From Lentiprolixibacter aurantiacus (GTDB lineage: Bacteria; Bacteroidota; Bacteroidia; Flavobacteriales; Flavobacteriaceae): a stretch of 64,000 nucleotides of DNA. The position numbers and the translations under genes were made by a program. Of this stretch, positions 25,462 through 33,102 are shown in pieces (positions within the stretch are counted from its first letter, which is position 1; every line of letters starts with the position of its first letter). The notes beneath the pieces are model-generated. The model saw only the letters and a list, made by a program, of their open reading frames with translations, did no database searches and was not told where the DNA came from. Location: assembly GCF_026241225.1 (NCBI RefSeq), contig NZ_JAPFQP010000001.1, positions 1,240,001 to 1,304,000 on the forward strand. The letters are read 5' to 3'.

Positions 25462-25472
25462 ACATGCATCCG

Positions 25473-25557
25473 TACTCGAGGCGGGACTTGAACCCGCACG
25501 GCCATAATGGCCATTGGATTTTAAGTCCAACGTGTCTACCAATTCCACCACTCGAGC
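25473..25557 (-). tRNA. tRNA-Leu (anticodon TAA)
   Basis: An 85-nt tRNA read on the minus strand. Acceptor strands GCTCGAG and CTCGAGT pair (one G-T), the anticodon stem TTGGA/TCCAA encloses loop CTTAAAA with anticodon TAA, a long variable arm (GGCCATTATGGCC) marks it as class II, and the T-arm is GCGGG-TTCAAGT-CCCGC. The 3' CCA is not encoded. It decodes UUA. It lies 66 bases downstream of tRNA-Gly and is probably co-transcribed with it. Confidence 0.97.
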
Positions 25558-25623
25558 ATATACTCCTAAGCATTGGCTTCGGAGGCTGGTACAAAAAAAC
25601 GCTGACAAGCAGCGTTTTTGTCG

Positions 25624-25696
25624 AGCGAAAAACGGGATTCGAACCCGCGACCTCCACCTTGGCAAGGTGGCGCTCTACCAACTGAGCTATTTTCGC
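25624..25696 (-). tRNA. tRNA-Gly (anticodon GCC)
   Basis: A 73-nt tRNA on the minus strand: acceptor GCGAAAA/TTTTCGC, D-arm AGCTCAGTTGGTAGAGC, anticodon stem CCACC/GGTGG with loop TTGCCAA (anticodon GCC), T-arm CGGG-TTCGAAT-CCCG. CCA is not encoded. It is the first gene of the tRNA pair and has a clear promoter upstream. Confidence 0.97.
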
Positions 25697-25735
25697 AGAT
25701 TTATTCTGAACGTACCTATCTATCAGATGGGGACG

Positions 25736-25765
25736 CAAATTTAATACAAATTCGCTAAATCCAAA
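25736..25765 (-). promoter_or_regulatory. Bacteroidota promoter for the tRNA-Gly/tRNA-Leu transcript
   Basis: On the minus strand, TTTG (25762-25765), an 18-nt spacer, then TAAATTTG (25736-25743): a near-perfect TTTG/TAnnTTTG pair ending 40 bases before the tRNA-Gly 5' end. Confidence 0.8.
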
Positions 25766-25792
25766 GTACTTTTTTTCTAAAAAGCTAGTGGT

Positions 25793-28414
25793 TTATGAGC
25801 TGGCACGTTTGTTTTTGCTCAGCATCCTTTTGATCTCATTGAGCTTCATTAGTGCCTCAACCGGAGTGAGGGTGTTGATATCCAAATGAACCAGTTCTTC
25901 CTTGATTTGTTCCAGCAGGGGATCATCAAGGTTGAAGAAACTGAGCTGCATCTCATTTTGCACCGCATTCAGGTCTTCAGTGAGTTCCTCACTGGAATGA
26001 GACTGTTCCAGCCTTTTCAGGATCTTGTTGGCCTTGTGGATCACCTGCTGTGGCATCCCGGCCATTTTGGCTACATGTATCCCAAAGCTGTGCTCACTGC
26101 CCCCGGGTTCCAGCTTTCTCAGGAACAATACCTTGTCCTTGAGCTCCTTTACCGAAACGTTGTAATTCTTAATCCGCTCAAAAGTGGCAGACATCTCATT
26201 GAGTTCGTGATAATGGGTGGCAAATAATGTCTTCGCCCTGGCCGGATGTTCATGCAGGTACTCAGATATGGCCCAGGCAATAGAAATTCCATCGTAGGTG
26301 CTGGTGCCCCGCCCAATTTCATCCAGTAACACCAGGCTGCGCTCCGAAAGGTTGTTCAGGATGGTGGCTGTCTCATTCATCTCTACCATAAAGGTAGATT
26401 CACCCATGGAAATATTGTCACTGGCCCCAACACGGGTAAAGATCTTGTCCACAACCCCGATACGGGCCGAATCTGCAGGTACAAAACTGCCCATCTGGGC
26501 CAATAGCACAATCAGGGCGGTTTGCCTGAGCAGTGCCGATTTACCGCTCATGTTAGGTCCGGTGATCATGATGATTTGTTGCTCATCCCGATTGAGTATA
26601 ACGTCATTTGGTACATAATCCTTCCCGGGAGGAAGCTGTTTCTCTATAACCGGATGCCTGCCATTCAGAATTTCGATCTCCGTAGAATCATCCATGACCG
26701 GTGCTACATAGCGATTTTCCTTTGCCAACTGCGCAAAGCCGCACAGGCAATCCAATTCTGCCACTGCCCTTGCGTTTTGCTGAACAGGGCTGATATATTC
26801 CCGCATCCAGACCACCAGCTGCCCAAAAAGTTGCTGCTCCAGCTCGAGGATGCGCTCCTGGGCTCCCAGGATTTTCACTTCATATTCCTTAAGCTCCTCT
26901 GTGATATACCGCTCGGCATTTACCAGGGTTTGCTTCCGGATCCATTCTTCCGGGACCTTGTCTTTATGGGTATTTCTTACTTCAATATAGTAGCCAAATA
27001 CATTGTTCGAAGCGATTTTCAGGGATGGGATTCCCGTGCGTTCGCTTTCACGTTCCAGCATCTGGTCCAGATACGCTTTCCCCGAAGTCGCAAGGTTCCG
27101 GAGTTCGTCCAGCTCTTCAGAATAGCCCGGAGCAATGGTATCACCTTTCTGTATGTGAGTCCCGGCTTCTTCCATAAGCATCTCCTTGATCCGGTTTCCC
27201 AATGCTTCGCACGGTGATATGCCTTCGCTTAATTTTTTAAGGGCGGTGCAACTTGATTCTGATAATTGCTGACGGATGGGAATTATAGCCTCAAGAGAGT
27301 TTTTTAACTGAACGGTTTCCCTTGGGTTGATTTTGCCCGTAGCTACCTTGGAGATCAGGCGTTCCAGGTCTGCTATTTTTTTAATGTAGCCCTGTAGCTT
27401 GTCCAGCATAGCCTCATCCTGCACGAGGTGGGCCACAGCTTCATGCCTTTTTTTGATTTTGGCAATGTTCTTCAGCGGTAGGGCCAGCCATCTTTTGATC
27501 ATACGGGAGCCCATGGAAGAAAGGGTTTTATCAATGACCTCCAGTAGCGTTACCGCCTGTTCATGTTGAGAGTGATATAGCTCCAGGTTGCGGATGGTGA
27601 AGCGGTCCATCCAGATGTATTCCTCTTCGGCAATCCGCTGTATCTTATTTATATGGCCAAGTTGTTTATGACGGGTTTCCGAAAGGTAATGCAGCACCGC
27701 TCCGGAAGCCAGGATGCCATTGTGAAGATGGTCTACCCCAAAGCCCTTAAGTGAGGTGGTTTTGAAATGGGTGTTCAGGGATTCATGGGCATAGTCTTCC
27801 TGGAAAACCCAGTCGTCCAGCAAAAACAAATGCCACTGCCTGCCAAAGGTTTCTGCAAAGCTGTTTTTTTCCTTTTTGGAGATCAGTATTTCAGATGGAT
27901 TGAAATTCTGGAGCAACTTGTCGATCTGTTCTGTGTTCCCCTCGGCTGTCAGGAACTCCCCTGTGGAAATATCCAACAAAGCGATTCCGGTACTACGGGC
28001 ACCAAAATGCACAGCACAAAGGAAGTTGTTTTTACGGGCCTGTAAGATATCGTCGTTTAAGGCCACACCCGGAGTAACCAGTTCCGTAACGCCCCTTTTT
28101 ACTATGGTTTTGGTTTGTTTAGGATCTTCGAGTTGATCGCAAATGGCTACCCGCTGGCCTGCACGTACCAGTTTGGGTAGATAGGTGTTCAGGGCATGGT
28201 GCGGAAAACCGGCGAGTTCGGTTTTATCTCCTCCATTATTGCGATGGGTAAGGATAATATCCAGGATCCCCGCTGCTTTAACGGCATCTTCCCCGAAGGT
28301 CTCGTAAAAATCACCCACGCGAAATAAAAGCAGCGCATCAGGATACCGGGTCTTGATGCTGTTGTATTGCTGCATCAGCGGCGTTACCTTCTTTGTTTTT
28401 GCTTTCTTACCCAA
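25793..28414 (-). CDS. mutS: DNA mismatch repair protein MutS
   Basis: An 873-aa MutS that binds mispaired bases and starts mismatch repair. The N-terminal mismatch-binding motif ([13 protein letters not shown]) has the Phe-x-Glu pair in FYE, the connector and lever domains follow, and the ATPase has Walker A (GPNMSGKS) and the [12 protein letters not shown] signature. The helix-turn-helix end ([13 protein letters not shown]) is intact. It is transcribed alone, away from the SpoU methyltransferase gene. Confidence 0.98.
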   Translation of the reverse strand: MGKKAKTKKVTPLMQQYNSIKTRYPDALLLFRVGDFYETFGEDAVKAAGILDIILTHRNNGGDKTELAGFPHHALNTYLPKLVRAGQRVAICDQLEDPKQTKTIVKRGVTELVTPGVALNDDILQARKNNFLCAVHFGARSTGIALLDISTGEFLTAEGNTEQIDKLLQNFNPSEILISKKEKNSFAETFGRQWHLFLLDDWVFQEDYAHESLNTHFKTTSLKGFGVDHLHNGILASGAVLHYLSETRHKQLGHINKIQRIAEEEYIWMDRFTIRNLELYHSQHEQAVTLLEVIDKTLSSMGSRMIKRWLALPLKNIAKIKKRHEAVAHLVQDEAMLDKLQGYIKKIADLERLISKVATGKINPRETVQLKNSLEAIIPIRQQLSESSCTALKKLSEGISPCEALGNRIKEMLMEEAGTHIQKGDTIAPGYSEELDELRNLATSGKAYLDQMLERESERTGIPSLKIASNNVFGYYIEVRNTHKDKVPEEWIRKQTLVNAERYITEELKEYEVKILGAQERILELEQQLFGQLVVWMREYISPVQQNARAVAELDCLCGFAQLAKENRYVAPVMDDSTEIEILNGRHPVIEKQLPPGKDYVPNDVILNRDEQQIIMITGPNMSGKSALLRQTALIVLLAQMGSFVPADSARIGVVDKIFTRVGASDNISMGESTFMVEMNETATILNNLSERSLVLLDEIGRGTSTYDGISIAWAISEYLHEHPARAKTLFATHYHELNEMSATFERIKNYNVSVKELKDKVLFLRKLEPGGSEHSFGIHVAKMAGMPQQVIHKANKILKRLEQSHSSEELTEDLNAVQNEMQLSFFNLDDPLLEQIKEELVHLDINTLTPVEALMKLNEIKRMLSKNKRASS

Positions 28415-28430
28415 TGGTTTAATTTTATTA

Positions 28431-28438
28431 TACTTTTG
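28431..28438 (+). promoter_or_regulatory. possible -7 element for the SpoU methyltransferase gene
   Basis: TACTTTTG matches TAnnTTTG and points toward the gene at 28539, giving a leader of about 90 bases. No good -33 partner is seen. Confidence 0.3.
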
Positions 28439-28538
28439 CCCGCAGGGGTAACCACTAAAGTACCATTTCTCTTCCGGAGCAAGAATATTTGTTGATATTT
28501 TCGGATAACTTAAGATACCCCTTCAGATTGAAATACTC

Positions 28539-29075
28539 ATGCAAAGGAGAAAGCTGCTCAATAACGAGTTGGAACGCCTGGATATAGACCAGTTTAAAGC
28601 CATTGATAAGACCCCTGTAGTACTTGTTTTGGACAATGTGCGCAGCCTGAATAACATCGGTTCGGTTTTCCGCACTGCTGATGCTTTTCTGATCAAAAAA
28701 ATATACCTCTGTGGCATTACGGCCACACCGCCCCACAAAGACATACACAAAACTGCATTAGGGGCAACTGAGAGCGTAGACTGGGAGTATCGCAAGGATA
28801 CCTTAACCCTTATCGAAGAGCTCAAAGCCCATTACCACTGCCTGGCTATAGAACAAACCGAAAACGCCATGCAACTCCAGGATTTTCAACCTGAATCCGG
28901 TGTGCACTATGCCCTGGTACTGGGAAATGAAGTAAAGGGTGTGGGTCAGGAGGTGGTGGATAGCTGCCACGGGTGTATTGAGATCCCCCAATTTGGAACC
29001 AAACACTCCCTTAATATCTCCGTAAGTGCAGGGGTTGTTGCCTGGGATTTCTGGTCAAAAATAAACCGGAAATAA
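28539..29075 (+). CDS. TrmH/SpoU-family RNA 2'-O-methyltransferase
   Basis: A 178-aa SPOUT methyltransferase consisting of the catalytic domain only. The three SpoU motifs are present: NNIGSVFRTADAF, LVLGNEVKGV and HSLNISVSAGVVAW. It uses S-adenosylmethionine through a trefoil knot to methylate ribose in tRNA or rRNA; the exact target cannot be read from the sequence. The single-domain form resembles TrmL/TrmH more than RlmB, which has an added N-terminal domain. Confidence 0.93.
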   Translation: MQRRKLLNNELERLDIDQFKAIDKTPVVLVLDNVRSLNNIGSVFRTADAFLIKKIYLCGITATPPHKDIHKTALGATESVDWEYRKDTLTLIEELKAHYHCLAIEQTENAMQLQDFQPESGVHYALVLGNEVKGVGQEVVDSCHGCIEIPQFGTKHSLNISVSAGVVAWDFWSKINRK

Positions 29076-29080
29076 GGAAC

Positions 29081-29108
29081 AAAAAAACCCCGGCAATTGC
29101 TTGCCAGG
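29081..29108 (-). terminator. terminator of the folK-dNK fusion gene
   Basis: On the minus strand, CCTGGCAA (29101-29108), loop GCAA, TTGCCGGG (29089-29096), then a run of seven T. It lies about 140 bases after the fusion gene stop, just past the end of the converging SpoU gene. Confidence 0.75.
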
Positions 29109-29245
29109 GCACTCGATATATAGTTTGAGCTAGTTAGTTCCTTACAAAACGGACATGCAAGTAAAGAAATGTAATCTAGCTTTGCAAATAATTCCCTGAA
29201 TAATTGATAAGATGCACAGACCACCGGATGACCTCCCAAAACGGG

Positions 29246-30385
29246 TTATTTGGTCATCATATGTTCCATCACGGTGTCAAGGATGCGTTCGTAATCTGTT
29301 CGTCGATCTACAAAATCAAGATTGGTGACATCCACAACCAGTCGATTGCCTTCCGGAATGGTTTTCAGGAACTCCACATAGCCTTTGTTGATTTGTTCCA
29401 GGTATTGAGGTGCAATCTGCTGCTCGTAATCCCTGCCTCTTTTCTTTATATTCTCCAGGAGCCGTTTGGTATCCTGGTGGAGGTATATGTAAAGGTCGGG
29501 CTTTTTTACCTCCTTGTACATATACGTGAACAGTTTCCGGTATAAGGCATATTCCTCAGGCCCCAGGGTAACTTTGGCAAAGATGAGCGACTTATAAATG
29601 TCATAATCACTAACCATGAATTTCTTGAACAGGTCAAACTGCCGCGTGTCATCCGTGTATTGCTGATAGCGATCTGCTAGGAAAGACATTTCCAGCGGGA
29701 AAGCATATCGTGCCTGGTCTTTGTAAAATTTAGGCAGGAAGGGGTTGTCTGCAAAGCGTTCCAGTACCAGTTTGGCGTTGAATTCTTCCGATACTTTTTT
29801 GGCCAATGTGGTTTTGCCCACCCCAATATTTCCCTCTATGGCCAGCAGGTGGAGCTGGGAGAAGAACTCTTCCCGGTTAGGGTAAAGCATGTGGCTGGTT
29901 TTCACTATGGTGCTGTTGTCCTTGCACTCCTGAAGCAAATTGCGGGTGTCTTTATTGAGTATGGGGTGATAGAACTGAGGTGCAATATCTGCAAGGGGTT
30001 TGAGTACAAACCAACGCTTTTCCATATGCGGATGCGGCACAATCAGATTATCAGTCGCAATCACTTGTTCGCCGTAGTAAACAATGTCTATATCAAGGGT
30101 GCGGGACACATAGCCGGATTCCTGCCCGCGAAATCTACCTGCCTCTTTTTCTATCATGAGGAGGGTTTTCAGTACTTCTTCCGGACTCTTGCTTGTTTCA
30201 AGTGCTAAACAGGCATTTAAAAAAGGGGCACCATCAAAACCCCAGGCCGGTGTTTCGTAAACTGCAGATAAATGAGAAACCATACCCAGGGTATCCCCAA
30301 GCATAATCACGGCCTTTTGCAGTTGATACAGCCTGTTTCCCAGGTTGCTCCCCAAAGACAGATATACGGTAAAGGTATCCTTCAT
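29246..30385 (-). CDS. folK: fusion of HPPK (FolK) and deoxynucleoside kinase
   Basis: A 379-aa two-domain protein. The N-terminal ~155 residues are 6-hydroxymethyl-7,8-dihydropterin pyrophosphokinase, a folate-pathway enzyme (YLSLGSNLGNR, then the signature RTLDIDIVYYG). The C-terminal ~210 residues are a deoxynucleoside kinase with P-loop IEGNIGVGKTT, a DRY-like stretch (ADRYQQY) and the lid region (KKRGRDYE). The two activities do not share a pathway step, but both feed DNA precursor supply. The ATG at 30385 was chosen because the FolK domain begins immediately after it; an upstream in-frame ATG at 30475 would add 30 unrelated residues. Confidence 0.93.
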   Translation of the reverse strand: MKDTFTVYLSLGSNLGNRLYQLQKAVIMLGDTLGMVSHLSAVYETPAWGFDGAPFLNACLALETSKSPEEVLKTLLMIEKEAGRFRGQESGYVSRTLDIDIVYYGEQVIATDNLIVPHPHMEKRWFVLKPLADIAPQFYHPILNKDTRNLLQECKDNSTIVKTSHMLYPNREEFFSQLHLLAIEGNIGVGKTTLAKKVSEEFNAKLVLERFADNPFLPKFYKDQARYAFPLEMSFLADRYQQYTDDTRQFDLFKKFMVSDYDIYKSLIFAKVTLGPEEYALYRKLFTYMYKEVKKPDLYIYLHQDTKRLLENIKKRGRDYEQQIAPQYLEQINKGYVEFLKTIPEGNRLVVDVTNLDFVDRRTDYERILDTVMEHMMTK

Positions 30386-30495
30386 ATCAAAGGGGCAAAT
30401 TAAAGAAAAGAATCGTACATTTTGGATTGAATAAGGGATAAGCGGGGGAAGGTTAAGAAAATCCTTAAATGACATCAGATGCCAGGCGCATTCCC

Positions 30496-30503
30496 TATCT
30501 TTG
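30496..30503 (+). promoter_or_regulatory. -7 promoter element for sppA
   Basis: TATCTTTG, an exact TAnnTTTG match, 76 bases before the sppA start. The -33 element is weak. The divergent folK-dNK gene starts 110 bases to the left. Confidence 0.55.
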
Positions 30504-30579
30504 GACGATTTACAACAAGGGCCTTGTGTTTATCCCGGTAATTTTCCGGGCAAATTGGGGCCTCTATTAGTAAAATGGA

Positions 30580-32337
30580 ATGAAATTTTTAAGAAACTTG
30601 CTGGCTTCCATCATCGGGAGCATTGTGGCCTTTGGCATCGTTTTTTTTATGTTCCTGATCTTCATTAGCCTGGCTGGTGCAGATCAGGCCGTAGTGGTAA
30701 AAAAGAATTCTGTGCTCGAGCTAAGGTTACCCCTCCCAATCAAGGACTACACCGGGACAGATGAGGCAGATCCCTTTGCCGGATTATTTGTGAAGAATCA
30801 GGGACTCGATGAGATACTGCATGCCATCCGCGTAGCGCAGACAGACGATAAAATTTCCGGTATCAGCATCAACAGCAATTTTTTGCTGGCAGGCACCTCC
30901 CAGGCGCAGGCCATTCGCCGGGCACTTTCAGAATTTAAAAACAGCGGCAAATTTGTTTATGCCTATGGCGACATCTACCTGCAAAAGGATTACTACCTGG
31001 CTTCAGTGGCAGATAGTGTTTTTATCAACCCTGTGGGAAGCATGGATTTCAAGGGGCTCTCGGCCGAGGTGCTTTACCTGAAAAGGCTTCAGGAGAAGAC
31101 CGGGGTAAAAATGGAGGTTATTCGTTTAGGAAAATACAAGAGTGCAGTAGAACCCTTCCTGGACAATGAAATGAGTGATGAAAACCGGGAGCAAATCTCA
31201 GAACTCATAAGCGGTGTCTGGGAGTCCATGTTGTCAGAAATATCCGAATCCCGCGGGATCTCAACCGAAGGGCTCAATCAGATTGCAGATACCCTGGGGG
31301 CAAGAACCCCGGAATATGCGCTGGCTTCTGGCTTAATAGACGGAATCCTGTTCCAGGATGAATACCACAAGCTTATCAAAAATGAGCTAGGAGTGCCTGA
31401 TGATACCAATTACAATTCCATAAGTCTCTTGGATTACGCGCAGGTTGCTAATTCTAAGCGCCTTTACAAAGGCAGGGACCGTATGGCGGTAATCTTCGCA
31501 GAAGGAGAAATTCTGTATGGTGAAGGCAGCCCTGATTTTATTGGGCAGGGAGCCATGACCAGGGCATTAAGAAAGGCCCGTGAAGACGACAGGGTCAAAG
31601 CGGTGGTGCTGCGTGTAAATTCTCCGGGTGGTAACGCACTAACCTCAGACATTATTTGGCGTGAAGTGATCCTTACACGAGAGATAAAACCGGTTGTGGT
31701 ATCCTTTGGTGATGTAGCCGCGTCGGGCGGATATTACATCGCTGCAGGAGCGGATAAGATTTTTGCAGAATCAACTTCGATTACCGGTTCCATTGGAGTT
31801 TTCGGGACCATACCAAACATTAGTGGACTGGCTGATAATATTGGCGTTAATGCAGAACAGGTAGGTACCAACCAGAACTCGGTGGATTATTCTTTTTTCG
31901 AGCCTATGTCTGACAGCTTCAGGGCTTATTTGAAAGAAGGAATAGCCAGTACTTATCAAACCTTCCTGGAGCGTGTGGCCAGTGGACGAAACATGACAGT
32001 AGAGGAAGTTGAGAAAGTTGCACAGGGTCGGGTTTGGACTGGGGTTGCAGCACAAAGGCTTGGCCTGGTAGATGAAATTGGTGGATTGGAAGACGCTATT
32101 GCCGAAGCGGCGCGTTTAGCAGACCTGGAGAGCTTCAGTATTCGGAAATTACCGCGGTATAAATCCGATTTTGAACGATTTATGGAGGATATTGGTAGTG
32201 CCAGCACCGAGATCAGGGAAGCCACCCTGGAAAATGAACTGGGAACTGAGGCATATGGAATAGTGAAAGAGATCCGGGCTGCATTGAACCAAAAAGGCAT
32301 ACAGGCCCGAATGCCGTTCACCATCAATGTCCGATAG
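30580..32337 (+). CDS. sppA: signal peptide peptidase SppA (long, two-domain form)
   Basis: A 585-aa membrane-anchored serine/lysine protease that degrades signal peptides after secretion. One N-terminal transmembrane helix (~10-32) precedes two tandem S49 domains. The catalytic dyad is K187 in the first domain (GKYKSAVEPF) and S382 in the second (DVAASGGYY), as in E. coli SppA (K209, S409). The end overlaps the start of the following transporter gene by 11 bases, implying co-translation. Confidence 0.96.
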   Translation: MKFLRNLLASIIGSIVAFGIVFFMFLIFISLAGADQAVVVKKNSVLELRLPLPIKDYTGTDEADPFAGLFVKNQGLDEILHAIRVAQTDDKISGISINSNFLLAGTSQAQAIRRALSEFKNSGKFVYAYGDIYLQKDYYLASVADSVFINPVGSMDFKGLSAEVLYLKRLQEKTGVKMEVIRLGKYKSAVEPFLDNEMSDENREQISELISGVWESMLSEISESRGISTEGLNQIADTLGARTPEYALASGLIDGILFQDEYHKLIKNELGVPDDTNYNSISLLDYAQVANSKRLYKGRDRMAVIFAEGEILYGEGSPDFIGQGAMTRALRKAREDDRVKAVVLRVNSPGGNALTSDIIWREVILTREIKPVVVSFGDVAASGGYYIAAGADKIFAESTSITGSIGVFGTIPNISGLADNIGVNAEQVGTNQNSVDYSFFEPMSDSFRAYLKEGIASTYQTFLERVASGRNMTVEEVEKVAQGRVWTGVAAQRLGLVDEIGGLEDAIAEAARLADLESFSIRKLPRYKSDFERFMEDIGSASTEIREATLENELGTEAYGIVKEIRAALNQKGIQARMPFTINVR

Positions 32338-33052
32338 TACAATGACCCTTAAAGACAAGAAACAGGCCTTTCGTATTTACCTGTACCTCGGGGCTTTGTT
32401 CATAACTTCCCTGGTTGTCTCTAACCTGATTTTCCAGAAGTTCTTTTACTGGAAGCCCTTCGGCGATGTAACCGTTTTCGACGCTCCCTTATTTGAAATA
32501 TCCGTTGGAGTGCTTCCGTATCCCATCACATTTCTGATCACGGATCTGATTTCCGAGGTTTATGGTAAGAAAAAGGCAAACCAGGTGGTAACAGCAGGGA
32601 TTTTTGCCTCCTTCTTCTCTATGGGGATAGTGCTGCTGGCGGATTTGGCCCCGGCCATACCTTCGTCCCCGGTAAACGACGAGCTCTTCAATAAGGTATT
32701 TGCCCTGTCGCCCATAGCCGTACTGGCTTCTATGATAGCCTATCTGTGCGCCCAGTATGTGGATATCGCTATTTACCATTTCTGGAAAAGGCTAACCAAA
32801 GGGAAAATGCTCTGGTTACGAAATAACTTTTCCACCTTTTCCTCACAGATAATAGACACCTTTACGGTTGTGGGATTGCTTTGTGTTTTTGGGGTAATCC
32901 CGTGGAATATGTTTTACGGGCTGGTGATAAGCGGTGTTATATTCAAGATCTTCATTGCCTTTCTGGACACCCCTTTGCTCTACTTTTTTGTCTTCCTGCT
33001 TAGGAGTAGGTTTAAATTGAAGATAGGGGAGGAAATAGACCTGGAAAAGTAA
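32327..33052 (+). CDS. queuosine precursor transporter (YhhQ/DUF165 family)
   Basis: A 241-aa inner-membrane protein with six predicted helices and the family core (LVVSNLIFQKFF, then TFLITDLISEVYGKKKA). Members of the VUT/YhhQ family import queuosine precursors such as preQ0 for tRNA modification. The ATG at 32327 overlaps sppA by 11 bases; an ATG five codons later at 32342 is equally possible. Substrate assignment is by family. Confidence 0.9.
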   Translation: MSDSTMTLKDKKQAFRIYLYLGALFITSLVVSNLIFQKFFYWKPFGDVTVFDAPLFEISVGVLPYPITFLITDLISEVYGKKKANQVVTAGIFASFFSMGIVLLADLAPAIPSSPVNDELFNKVFALSPIAVLASMIAYLCAQYVDIAIYHFWKRLTKGKMLWLRNNFSTFSSQIIDTFTVVGLLCVFGVIPWNMFYGLVISGVIFKIFIAFLDTPLLYFFVFLLRSRFKLKIGEEIDLEK

Positions 33053-33102
33053 AATATTTACTAACTTTTTCTGTTTGTATTGCATAGGCTAAATGTGCAC
33101 GT

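Noticed and set aside
25067-25472. Possible CRISPR array because of regularly spaced hairpins
   Set aside because: Only two to three units of ~170-193 bases, hairpin arms differ between units, conserved blocks are a tRNA end, and no cas genes are present.
25055-25738. Open frames on both strands over the repeat array and tRNA genes (encoding peptides such as GGIGRHVGLK)
   Set aside because: They overlap well-formed tRNA-Leu and tRNA-Gly genes and the hairpin repeats; their apparent internal repeats come from the DNA repeat units. They are not proteins.
26522-27217. 231-aa open frame on the plus strand inside mutS
   Set aside because: It is antisense to a full-length, intact mutS and has no recognisable domain or start signal.
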